A stretch of 64,000 nucleotides of DNA from the NCBI RefSeq assembly GCF_008692785.1, contig NZ_VXJV01000003.1, positions 248,001-312,000 on the forward strand, in the 5' to 3' direction. This document shows, piece by piece, positions 57,588 through 64,000 of this stretch (position 1 is the first letter of the stretch; each line of letters starts with the position of its first letter). Source of the DNA: Salmonella enterica subsp. diarizonae. GTDB lineage: Bacteria; Pseudomonadota; Gammaproteobacteria; Enterobacterales; Enterobacteriaceae. Under the pieces are notes generated by a model. The model did no database searches. It had not been told where the DNA came from and saw nothing but the letters and a program-made list of their open reading frames with translations. The position numbers were made by a program, and so were the translations under genes.

Positions 57588-58802
57588 TTAATGGCTAGAG
57601 ATAGATTGCTGATATGATGTGCTCTGAATACGGTGAATGACGGATTCATGTTCCGGCATATCAGAGGCGTTAGCGGTCTCTACTGCCAGGGAGGCAAAGG
57701 CGCTGGCGTAGCACAGCGCAGACTCCAGCGGTTTGCCTTTGGCGAGGACTGAAGCGAGCGCGCCGTTAAACGCATCGCCTGCGCCCGCGGTATTTTTGAC
57801 TACCGCCGGGAACGCTGGGGAATAGATAAATTTTCTCCCGTCATAGGCCAACGAACCTTTGCTGCCTAAAGTGATAATGGTGGTTTTTACACCTTTCTGG
57901 TGGATAATTTTTGCCGCCTCTCTGGCGGAGGCAATATCTGTAACCTCAATCCCTGCCAGGAGTCCGGCCTCTGTTTCGTTGGGCGTAATGTAATCAATAT
58001 TTTCAATAATAGAATTAACCCCGTCGTTATACGGCGCTGGATTAATAATTACCGGGATACTGTTTTTTTGCGCCAGAGCGATGGCCTGGCGCAATGCGCT
58101 ATAATTAGTTTCAAGCTGCAGAAGAACAATATTAGCGTTAATAATCGCTTCTTGTTGGATCACGACCTCATCTGGTGTAATAGTCATATTGGCGCCAGGA
58201 TAGATAGCGATAACGTTATCTCCGGTGTCCTCATTAACCAGGATCGTTGCAGTACCGGTTTGCGTTCCCTGAGTCTGGTAAATAATGCTTTTATGTATTT
58301 TTGAGGCGTTCATAAAATTGATAGCATATTCGCTAAAATGATCCGCACCGACTTTAGTAATAAAATGTACGTCTGAGTCTGCGTAGCTTGCCGCCAACGC
58401 CTGGTTGCAGCCTTTTCCGCCGGGAGAAAAAATAAATTTATTGGCAAGCAGCGACTCGCCGACCGCGGGAAGCCTGGGCAAATAGCTGATTATGTCGACA
58501 TTAAATGATCCAATTACACATACATGACTTTTCATATCGGAGCGACCCTTTTTTATGCCCTGTGTTTTTTCGTAATGTTCAAGTGCGTAAGCAATTTCGT
58601 TTTTCGCTACGTTATCCAGCGAATCGAGAGTTATAAACGCGCCGCCATGACAGCGGGTCAGGTAACCGAGTCTGGCCAATTCATTAAGATCTGAACGAAT
58701 TGTCTCTTTTGTGACGTTCAGACTTTTCGCCAGAACAGAGACTTTTACGATCCCGGACGTGCCAATTTTTTTCAATATTTCATGGTGGCGTTCAAATTTC
58801 AT
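57588..58802 (-). CDS. DeoR regulator-ribokinase fusion protein
   Basis: 404 residues. Residues 1-60 are a DeoR winged helix (HHEILKKIGTSGIVKVSVLA, TKETIRSDLNELARLGYLTR). Residues 90-395 are a complete PfkB/ribokinase domain starting MKSHVCVIGSFNVDIISYLP, with PGGKGCNQA (127-135) and the catalytic-base motif NTAGAGDAFNGALA. First gene of the operon. A kinase that senses its own substrate and represses transcription is plausible. GTG/ATG choice: ATG 58802 preceded by GTGAGGTGAACC. Confidence 0.87.
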   Translation of the reverse strand: MKFERHHEILKKIGTSGIVKVSVLAKSLNVTKETIRSDLNELARLGYLTRCHGGAFITLDSLDNVAKNEIAYALEHYEKTQGIKKGRSDMKSHVCVIGSFNVDIISYLPRLPAVGESLLANKFIFSPGGKGCNQALAASYADSDVHFITKVGADHFSEYAINFMNASKIHKSIIYQTQGTQTGTATILVNEDTGDNVIAIYPGANMTITPDEVVIQQEAIINANIVLLQLETNYSALRQAIALAQKNSIPVIINPAPYNDGVNSIIENIDYITPNETEAGLLAGIEVTDIASAREAAKIIHQKGVKTTIITLGSKGSLAYDGRKFIYSPAFPAVVKNTAGAGDAFNGALASVLAKGKPLESALCYASAFASLAVETANASDMPEHESVIHRIQSTSYQQSISSH

Positions 58803-59000
58803 GGTTCACCTCACCTGAGTTACGTTAATATCAGGGGAAGTATATTGTTGTGATAATCACCATAAAGTGACGGGCAAAAGCAAAAAAAAGCAAAAAGGAA
58901 GGGTGAAATTAGCTGTTGGCAAAATGCCAATAAAAATAGTGTGAGCAAGCTTCAGAAAAAATATAAAGATTCAGGATACAATCTGATAAAGAGTATGGAT

Positions 59001-59036
59001 ATTAATTTGGCCCCCAATAATGGGGGCCAAATTAAT
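59001..59036. terminator. yhhY terminator
   Basis: Perfect 15-bp stem ATTAATTTGGCCCCC (59001-59015) and its complement (59022-59036), loop AATAAT. AT-rich ends give T residues in both directions. Overlaps the yhhY stop. Confidence 0.85.
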
Positions 59037-59524
59037 TATTTAATCCGCGCCATAAAATAGGCGTCAACGTATTCACCGTTGCGCAGACCGTATTTTTTGC
59101 CGGTGCCTTCAATTTCAAAACCAAACTTTTTGTAAAGCGCTACCGCAGGGGCATTATCGACAAATACAGTTAATTCAATACGTTCGACGCGCAGCCAGTT
59201 ATCACACATATCGATCATGGCGCGGAGCAGCGCGCTGGCGACGCCACGATTTTGCCATTGCGCATCAACGCATATCCCAAAATCGGCAACGTGGCTGCGG
59301 CGTGGTCGCTGAATAACGTCAATGCTAAGGTGGCCAACGACGCTATTATCAATGCAGGCGACCAGCTGCTTAACGCCCGGCCGCTCGGCCAGCCGCTCTT
59401 GCCACATATGGCCGGAAGGGTAGGGAACCTGTAGGGTGTTGTGATATACCTCCGGCTGGGCATGAATATGACGGATAGCGTCGTAATCTTTCGGTTCAGC
59501 GTGGCGTATCACGATATCATTCAT
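59036..59524 (-). CDS. yhhY: GNAT N-acetyltransferase YhhY (AaT-like)
   Basis: 162 residues, GNAT fold with acyl-CoA loop QNRGVASALLRAMID at about residues 91-105 and C-terminal ALYKKFGFEIEGTGKK. Matches YhhY, an amino-acid N-acetyltransferase in E. coli (acts on Phe, Met and analogues). Divergent from ryhB. Confidence 0.92.
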   Translation of the reverse strand: MNDIVIRHAEPKDYDAIRHIHAQPEVYHNTLQVPYPSGHMWQERLAERPGVKQLVACIDNSVVGHLSIDVIQRPRRSHVADFGICVDAQWQNRGVASALLRAMIDMCDNWLRVERIELTVFVDNAPAVALYKKFGFEIEGTGKKYGLRNGEYVDAYFMARIK

Positions 59525-59607
59525 TACGGGTTCCTCAACGGGTTAATAACCCTTTCAACATCACTGACTTTCAAAAGGACGTCAACGCCTTTTTTTGCAA
59601 AAAAAGC

Positions 59608-59637
59608 TAGACAAGTGCGAATGAGAATGATTATTAT
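59608..59637 (+). promoter_or_regulatory. ryhB promoter with Fur box
   Basis: -35 TAGACA (59608-59613), 18-bp spacer, -10 TATTAT (59632-59637). GCGAATGAGAATGATTATT (59617-59635) matches 14 of 19 Fur-box bases and overlaps the spacer and -10, so Fe-Fur would block initiation. Confidence 0.85.
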
Positions 59638-59643
59638 TGCTTT

Positions 59644-59738
59644 GCGTTCAGGGGGACCTTGACGGAAAACCTGAAAGCACGACATTGCTCACATTGCTTC
59701 CAGTATTACTTTAGCCAGCCGGGTGCTGGCTTTTTTTT
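59644..59738 (+). ncRNA. ryhB: Small RNA RyhB (RyhB-1)
   Basis: About 95 nt from GCGTTCAGG. The conserved target-pairing core AACCTGAAAGCACGACATTG and CTCACATTGCTTCCAGTATT is intact. Terminator stem AGCCAGC (59713-59719) and GCTGGCT (59725-59731) is followed by T-run. Hfq-dependent, Fur-repressed RNA that silences iron-using proteins under iron starvation. Located between yhhY and yhhX as in E. coli. Confidence 0.95.
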
Positions 59739-59752
59739 GGCTGGGTTTTGGG

Positions 59753-59880
59753 CTAGTTTGCTTGCCAGCTTAATCCCGGGCTGTGCTCGTAATCCTCACG
59801 TACTCTGTGTACGCTCCGGTTGCTGCGCGCAGGCCGTGAATAATCTGCCTGCGCCACTGACGCCCGATCTTTTGGCTGTA
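59753..59880. repeat. ERIC-like degenerate repeat
   Basis: Contains TCACGTACTCTGTGTACGCT, which matches the core of the ERIC at 61852-62046 (TCACGTACTTTATGTACGCT) at 18 of 20 bases. Flanks are not clear ERIC sequence, so it may be a decayed or different family. Confidence 0.4.
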
Positions 59881-59891
59881 TAACGCGCCAG

Positions 59892-59919
59892 GCCTGATAA
59901 GACTCCGCCGCCATCCGGC
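59892..59919. repeat. REP element
   Basis: GCCTGATAAGACTCC...GCCGCCATCCGGC is a REP-like palindrome with a degenerate left half, between ryhB and yhhX. Confidence 0.6.
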
Positions 59920-59993
59920 AAAGAATCCAACATTCAGTCTCAAGCGGCTTTGCGCTATGGTGTAGGTAATCACCTTTAAAAAAGGATCTGGCT

Positions 59994-61031
59994 ATGACTT
60001 TACATTGCGCATTCATTGGTTTTGGTAAAAGCACCACCCGCTACCATCTTCCCTATGTTCTCAACCGTAAAGAGAGCTGGCATGTGGCGCACATCTTCCG
60101 CCGTCATGCGAAACCGGAAGAGCAGGCGCCTGCCTGGTCACATATCCATTTCACCAGCGATCTTGACGATGTGCTGAACGATCCGCAGGTGAAACTGGTG
60201 ATCGTTTGCACCCACGCCGATAGCCACTTTGAATATGCAAAACGGGCGCTGGAAGCCGGTAAAAACGTGCTGGTGGAAAAACCCTTTACGCCGACGATGG
60301 TTGAAGCAAAGGTCTTGTTTGAACTGGCGCAAAGCAAAGGATTAATTGTGACGCCCTATCAGAACCGTCGCTTTGACTCTTGCTTCCTGACAGCTAAAAA
60401 AGTGATTGAGAGCGGGAAACTGGGCAAGATTGTCGAAATTGAAAGCCATTTCGATTATTACCGCCCGGTAGCGGAAACCAGGCCGGGACTGCCGCAGGAT
60501 GGCGCCTTCTACGGTCTTGGCGTGCACACGATGGATCAAATTATTTCGTTGTTTGGCCGTCCGGATCATGTCGCGTATGACATTCGTAGCCTGCGTAATA
60601 AAGCGAATCCGGATGATACTTTCGAAGCGCAGTTATTTTACGGCGATCTGAAGGCGATCGTTAAAACCAGCCATTTGGTGAAAATTGACTACCCGAAATT
60701 TATCGTACACGGGACCAAAGGCTCGTTTGTGAAGTATGGTATCGATCAGCAAGAAACCAGCCTGAAAACGAACATTATGCCAGGCGAACCGGGTTTTGCG
60801 GTAGACGAATCTGTCGGTGTGCTGGAGTATGTCAGCGACGAAGGCGTAACCGTAAAAGAAGAGGTGAAACCGGAAACAGGTGACTATGGTCGCGTTTATG
60901 ATGCCTTGTATGAGACGCTCACTACCGGCGCGCCAAATTACGTCAGGGAATCTGAGGTTCTCACCAATCTGGAGCTTCTGGAACGGGCATTTGAACAGGC
61001 TTCTCCCGCCACCATAACCCTTGCAAAATAA
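59994..61031 (+). CDS. yhhX: Gfo/Idh/MocA-family oxidoreductase YhhX
   Basis: 345 residues, E. coli length. N-terminal Rossmann fold (CAFIGFGKSTTRYHLPYV) and the EKPFTP motif carrying the conserved Lys, then the C-terminal alpha/beta domain with YGLGVHTMDQ. Putative NAD(P)-dependent sugar-type dehydrogenase. AAAGGATC precedes the ATG. Confidence 0.94.
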   Translation: MTLHCAFIGFGKSTTRYHLPYVLNRKESWHVAHIFRRHAKPEEQAPAWSHIHFTSDLDDVLNDPQVKLVIVCTHADSHFEYAKRALEAGKNVLVEKPFTPTMVEAKVLFELAQSKGLIVTPYQNRRFDSCFLTAKKVIESGKLGKIVEIESHFDYYRPVAETRPGLPQDGAFYGLGVHTMDQIISLFGRPDHVAYDIRSLRNKANPDDTFEAQLFYGDLKAIVKTSHLVKIDYPKFIVHGTKGSFVKYGIDQQETSLKTNIMPGEPGFAVDESVGVLEYVSDEGVTVKEEVKPETGDYGRVYDALYETLTTGAPNYVRESEVLTNLELLERAFEQASPATITLAK

Positions 61032-61153
61032 GTGTTATCGGCTCCTTTGAACTTATTCATATTTTTTGAACAGAGGAGTCAATTTTCACCCCCTATCATC
61101 ATTGAAGGATTAGGTTCACACTCAATCCATCAACACGAATTGGGGTGAACACA

Positions 61154-61849
61154 ATGATCTACTTACGCAAAGCAAACGACCGCGGTCATGCGAATCATGG
61201 CTGGCTTGACTCCTGGCATACCTTTTCTTTTGCCGATTATTACGATCCGAACTTTATGGGGTTCTCGGCGCTGCGTGTGATTAACGATGATGTGATTGAC
61301 GCGGGCCAGGGGTTCGGCACTCACCCGCATAAAGACATGGAAATTTTGACCTATGTACTGGAAGGCGCCGTAGAACACCAGGACAGTATGGGCAATAAAG
61401 AACAGGTTCCGGCAGGCGAATTCCAGATTATGAGCGCCGGGACCGGCGTTCGCCACTCCGAGTACAACCCAAGCAAAACGGATCGTCTGCGGCTGTATCA
61501 GATCTGGATTATTCCGCAAGAAACAGGCATCACGCCGCGCTACGAACAGCGCCGCTTCGACGCCGCGCAGGGCAAGCAACTGGTGCTTTCACCAGATGCT
61601 CGCGACGGTTCGCTGAAGGTCCACCAGGATATGGCGCTGTATCGCTGGGCGATGGTGAAAGAGGAGCAGTCGGTGCATCAGATTGCCGCTGAGCGCCGCG
61701 TCTGGATACAGGTGGTAAAAGGTAACGTGACCATTAACGGCACCAAAGCGACGACCAGCGACGGCCTGGCGATTTGGGATGAGCAGGCAATCTCGATTCA
61801 TGCCGACAGCGACAGCGAAGTGCTGCTGTTTGATCTGCCGCCGGTATAA
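61154..61849 (+). CDS. yhhW: Pirin-like quercetin 2,3-dioxygenase YhhW
   Basis: 231 residues from ATG 61154 (MIYLRKANDRGHANHGWL), E. coli length. Bicupin with metal ligands in GTHPHKDMEILTYVLEG and RHSEYNP. Pirin family; E. coli YhhW has quercetinase activity in vitro, physiological role unclear. Confidence 0.94.
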   Translation: MIYLRKANDRGHANHGWLDSWHTFSFADYYDPNFMGFSALRVINDDVIDAGQGFGTHPHKDMEILTYVLEGAVEHQDSMGNKEQVPAGEFQIMSAGTGVRHSEYNPSKTDRLRLYQIWIIPQETGITPRYEQRRFDAAQGKQLVLSPDARDGSLKVHQDMALYRWAMVKEEQSVHQIAAERRVWIQVVKGNVTINGTKATTSDGLAIWDEQAISIHADSDSEVLLFDLPPV

Positions 61850-61851
61850 AA

Positions 61852-62046
61852 TACACGTCATCCTTCAGGCCGCATCTGTGTTGGCTTTCCTTACTCCCTC
61901 CGGTCACGTACTTTATGTACGCTCCCGGGGATTAATGAGGGACATCCTTGTCCCTCACCAGAGGCAACCTTCGGTTGTTCAAATTCGTTCCTGACGAATT
62001 TGTCACTGCGTCGCCGCCTTGATGCAACTCGAATGATTTTGTGTAT
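61852..62046. repeat. ERIC element with 66-bp hairpin insertion
   Basis: ERIC ends (CATCCTTCAGGCCGCATCTG at left; CCTTGATGCAACTCGAATGA at right) flank a core carrying an internal insertion, about 61936-62001. It consists of three consecutive hairpins: TGAGGGACA/TGTCCCTCA, CAACC/GGTTG and AAATTCGT/ACGAATTT. ERIC variants with an insertion of about 70 bp are known. Fills most of the yhhW-gntR gap, so the gntR promoter must be close to 62046-62140. Confidence 0.8.
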
Positions 62047-62140
62047 TTCTCACAATAATGAACTCCTTTTTTCTCTGCGAAGGTTCACGCATGTCCGTGG
62101 TAAACTGGAAGAATCTATCCCTTTTATACCTTTCAGGACG

Positions 62141-63136
62141 ATGAAAAAGAAAAGACCCGTACTTCAGGATGTGGCCGACCGTGTCGGCGTGACCAAAATG
62201 ACGGTCAGCCGTTTTTTGCGTAATCCGGAGCAGGTCTCCGTCGCGCTGCGGGGTAAAATTGCGGCTGCGCTTGATGAGCTCGGGTACATTCCTAATCGCG
62301 CGCCAGACATTCTTTCCAACGCCACCAGCCGCGCCATTGGCGTTCTGCTGCCGTCTTTAACCAACCAGGTCTTTGCGGAAGTTTTACGCGGTATTGAAAG
62401 CGTCACCGATGCCCACGGGTATCAGACTATGCTGGCGCACTACGGCTATAAACCGGAGATGGAACAGGAGCGCCTGGAATCAATGCTCTCCTGGAATATC
62501 GACGGCCTTATCCTTACTGAGCGTACCCATACGCCGCGCACCTTAAAAATGATCGAAGTAGCCGGGATTCCGGTGGTTGAACTGATGGACAGCCAGTCGC
62601 CGTGTCTTGATATCGCCGTTGGTTTTGACAACTTTGACGCCGCCCGCCAGATGACCGCCGCGATTATCGCACGCGGCCATCGCCATATCGCCTATCTGGG
62701 GGCGCGCCTCGACGAACGTACTATCATCAAGCAGAAGGGCTATGAGCAGGCGATGCTGGACGCAGGCCTGGTTCCCTACAGTGTGATGATGGAGCAATCT
62801 TCATCCTACTCTTCCGGTATCGAACTCATGCGCCAGGCGCGACGCGAATATCCGCAGCTTGACGGTATTTTTTGCACCAACGATGACCTGGCGGTGGGCG
62901 CGGCCTTCGAATGCCAGCGCCTGGGACTAAAAATCCCGGACGATATGGCGATCGCCGGGTTCCACGGTCATGATATCGGCCAGGTGATGGAACCGCGTCT
63001 GGCAAGTGTCCTGACGCCGCGCGAGCGAATGGGCAGCATTGGGGCAGAACGTCTGTTGGCCCGCATTCGCGGCGAAACGGTCACGCCGAAAATGTTAGAT
63101 TTAGGTTTCACCTTGTCACCGGGCGGATCTATTTAG
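62141..63136 (+). CDS. gntR: Gluconate repressor GntR (LacI family)
   Basis: 331 residues from ATG 62141 (MKKKRPVLQDVADRVGVTKM). LacI helix-turn-helix VTKMTVSRFLRNPEQVS, hinge RAPDILSNATSRAIGVLLPS, and a periplasmic-binding-like effector domain with FCTNDDLAVGAA. Represses gluconate genes until gluconate binds. AGGAC precedes the ATG. Confidence 0.96.
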   Translation: MKKKRPVLQDVADRVGVTKMTVSRFLRNPEQVSVALRGKIAAALDELGYIPNRAPDILSNATSRAIGVLLPSLTNQVFAEVLRGIESVTDAHGYQTMLAHYGYKPEMEQERLESMLSWNIDGLILTERTHTPRTLKMIEVAGIPVVELMDSQSPCLDIAVGFDNFDAARQMTAAIIARGHRHIAYLGARLDERTIIKQKGYEQAMLDAGLVPYSVMMEQSSSYSSGIELMRQARREYPQLDGIFCTNDDLAVGAAFECQRLGLKIPDDMAIAGFHGHDIGQVMEPRLASVLTPRERMGSIGAERLLARIRGETVTPKMLDLGFTLSPGGSI

Positions 63137-63145
63137 TCTGACAAC

Positions 63146-63161
63146 TTTGAAGTAGCTCACA
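63146..63161. promoter_or_regulatory. CRP site of gntK
   Basis: TTTGAAGTAGCTCACA matches 9 of 10 CRP core positions. It lies about 63 bp upstream of the GntR operators, in line with the CRP-dependent E. coli gntKU promoter. Confidence 0.65.
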
Positions 63162-63215
63162 CTTATTCACTTTTGGCACGAATGGTCATTGCGTCGCGAA
63201 TGGTGCGGCTGGACA

Positions 63216-63243
63216 ATGTTACCGATAACAGTTACCCGTAACA
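63216..63243. promoter_or_regulatory. Tandem GntR operators of gntKU
   Basis: ATGTTACCGATAACAG (63216-63231) and GTTACCCGTAAC (63231-63242) both match the GntR palindrome TGTTACC-n-GTAACA. Placed just upstream of gntK, as in E. coli where two sites repress transcription cooperatively. Confidence 0.88.
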
Positions 63244-63274
63244 AATTTTGCAACTTGTAGAGTGGGGGCCCGCT

Positions 63275-63808
63275 TTGAGCACGACTAATCATGATCACCA
63301 CGTTTACGTTCTGATGGGCGTATCAGGCAGCGGTAAATCCGCTGTCGCAAGCGCCGTGGCGCATCAGCTTCATGCCGCGTTTCTGGACGGCGATTTTCTG
63401 CATCCGCGCTGCAATATTGAAAAAATGGCTTCCGGCGAGCCGTTGAATGATGATGACCGCAAACCGTGGTTGCAGGCGCTGAACGACGCCGCTTTCGCGA
63501 TGCAGCGTACCAATAAAATCTCGCTGATCGTCTGTTCCGCGCTGAAAAAACACTATCGCGACCTGTTGCGCGAGGGAAACCCGAATCTCTCCTTTATCTA
63601 TCTGAAAGGCGATTTCGACGTCATTGAAAGCCGTCTGAAAGCGCGTAAAGGCCATTTCTTCAAAACCCAGATGCTGGTGACGCAGTTTGAAACGCTGCAA
63701 GAGCCGGGTGCCGACGAACGCGATGTTCTGGTGGTGGATATCGACCAGCCGCTGGAAGGCGTCGTGGCGAGCACCATTGAGGCCATCAATAAAGGCAGTA
63801 CGCTGTGA
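63275..63808 (+). CDS. gntK: Gluconokinase GntK
   Basis: 177 residues if translation starts at TTG 63275 (MSTTNHDHHVYVLMGVSGSGKS), where GTGGGGG lies about 6-10 bp upstream and the protein then matches E. coli GntK (175). An upstream in-frame TTG is less likely. P-loop GVSGSGKS at residues 15-22. Phosphorylates gluconate to 6-phosphogluconate. The tail ends INKGSTL, two residues longer than E. coli. Overlaps gntU by 4 bp. Confidence 0.93.
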   Translation: MSTTNHDHHVYVLMGVSGSGKSAVASAVAHQLHAAFLDGDFLHPRCNIEKMASGEPLNDDDRKPWLQALNDAAFAMQRTNKISLIVCSALKKHYRDLLREGNPNLSFIYLKGDFDVIESRLKARKGHFFKTQMLVTQFETLQEPGADERDVLVVDIDQPLEGVVASTIEAINKGSTL

Positions 63809-64000
63809 GTACATTAACACTGGTTTTAACCGCCGTCGGTTCTGTCTTACTGCTGCTGTTTCTGGTGATGAAAGCGCGTATGCACGCCTTCGTCGCATTG
63901 ATGGTCGTCTCGATGGGCGCGGGGCTTTTTTCTGGTATGCCGCTTGATAAAATCGCCGCGACCATGGAAAAAGGGATGGGAGGTACGCTGGGCTTCCTGG
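63805..64000 (+). CDS. gntU: Low-affinity gluconate transporter GntU, N-terminal part
   Basis: Starts at GTG 63805, overlapping the gntK stop (GTGA), and runs out of the window. The first 65 residues MSTLTLVLTAVGSVLLLLFL...ATMEKGMGGTLGF match GntU of the GntP permease family, with two helices visible. Co-transcribed with gntK and under GntR control. Confidence 0.93.
   Translation, partial: MSTLTLVLTAVGSVLLLLFLVMKARMHAFVALMVVSMGAGLFSGMPLDKIAATMEKGMGGTLGFL

Overview
The window is enterobacterial chromosome and almost certainly Salmonella enterica. Gene order and protein sequences follow the Escherichia coli/Salmonella prlC to gntU segment (prlC-rsmJ ... dtpB-uspA/uspB-pitA-yhiN-yhiI-rbbA-yhhJ-nikR-acpT ... 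zntA ... ftsYEX-rpoH-liv-ugp-ggt ... ryhB-yhhX-yhhW-gntRKU). Three traits point to Salmonella rather than E. coli: the citrate/phenol chemoreceptor Tcp, a nikR with no nikABCDE, and a phosphotriesterase / DeoR-ribokinase cluster beside ggt. Species assignment rests on remembered family sequences, not on a search.

Layout. 1-1125: end of prlC and rsmJ. 1.13-9.85 kb: an AT-richer accessory island for a phosphotransferase-imported polyol, made of two convergent operons. The plus-strand operon holds a ribulose-phosphate-epimerase-like enzyme, a 6-phospho-3-hexuloisomerase-like enzyme and a HAD phosphatase. The minus-strand operon holds an SDR polyol-phosphate dehydrogenase, mannitol-type EIICB and EIIA, a DeoR regulator, an MtlD-like dehydrogenase, a dedicated HPr-like protein and a GldA-like dehydrogenase. 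Both outer promoters carry the same 16-bp operator core in the same geometry with a CRP site. 9.97-11.9 kb: a divergent NADH-dehydrogenase-like flavoprotein / Rrf2 regulator pair. 11.9-34.6 kb: core transport, stress and translation genes (dtpB, uspA, uspB, pitA, yhiN, yhiI-rbbA-yhhJ, orphan nikR, acpT, yhhT, yhhS, dcrB, yhhQ, tusA, tcp, zntA, yhhN, yhhM, yhhL, rsmD).

34.9-46.2 kb: ftsYEX, rpoH and the LIV-I branched-chain amino acid transporter genes, with panM between livJ and livKHMGF. 46.3-47.0 kb: a phd/doc toxin-antitoxin module bracketed by 15-bp direct repeats. 47.1-52.4 kb: the ugpBAECQ glycerol-3-phosphate operon, interrupted between ugpE and ugpC by a 268-bp palindromic MITE-like element. 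52.4-54.7 kb: yhhA and ggt. 54.8-58.8 kb: a second accessory metabolic operon (DeoR-ribokinase fusion, glutamine-amidotransferase-like protein, YdcZ-type transporter, phosphotriesterase-like hydrolase). 59.0-64.0 kb: yhhY, the Fur-regulated sRNA RyhB, yhhX, yhhW, gntR and the gntK-gntU operon with two GntR operators and a CRP site.

The strongest candidates for undescribed biology are the polyol island with its mirrored operators, the palindromic element inside ugp, the repeat-bracketed phd/doc module, the Rrf2/flavoprotein pair and the DeoR-ribokinase operon. REP/BIME and ERIC repeats sit in many intergenic gaps.
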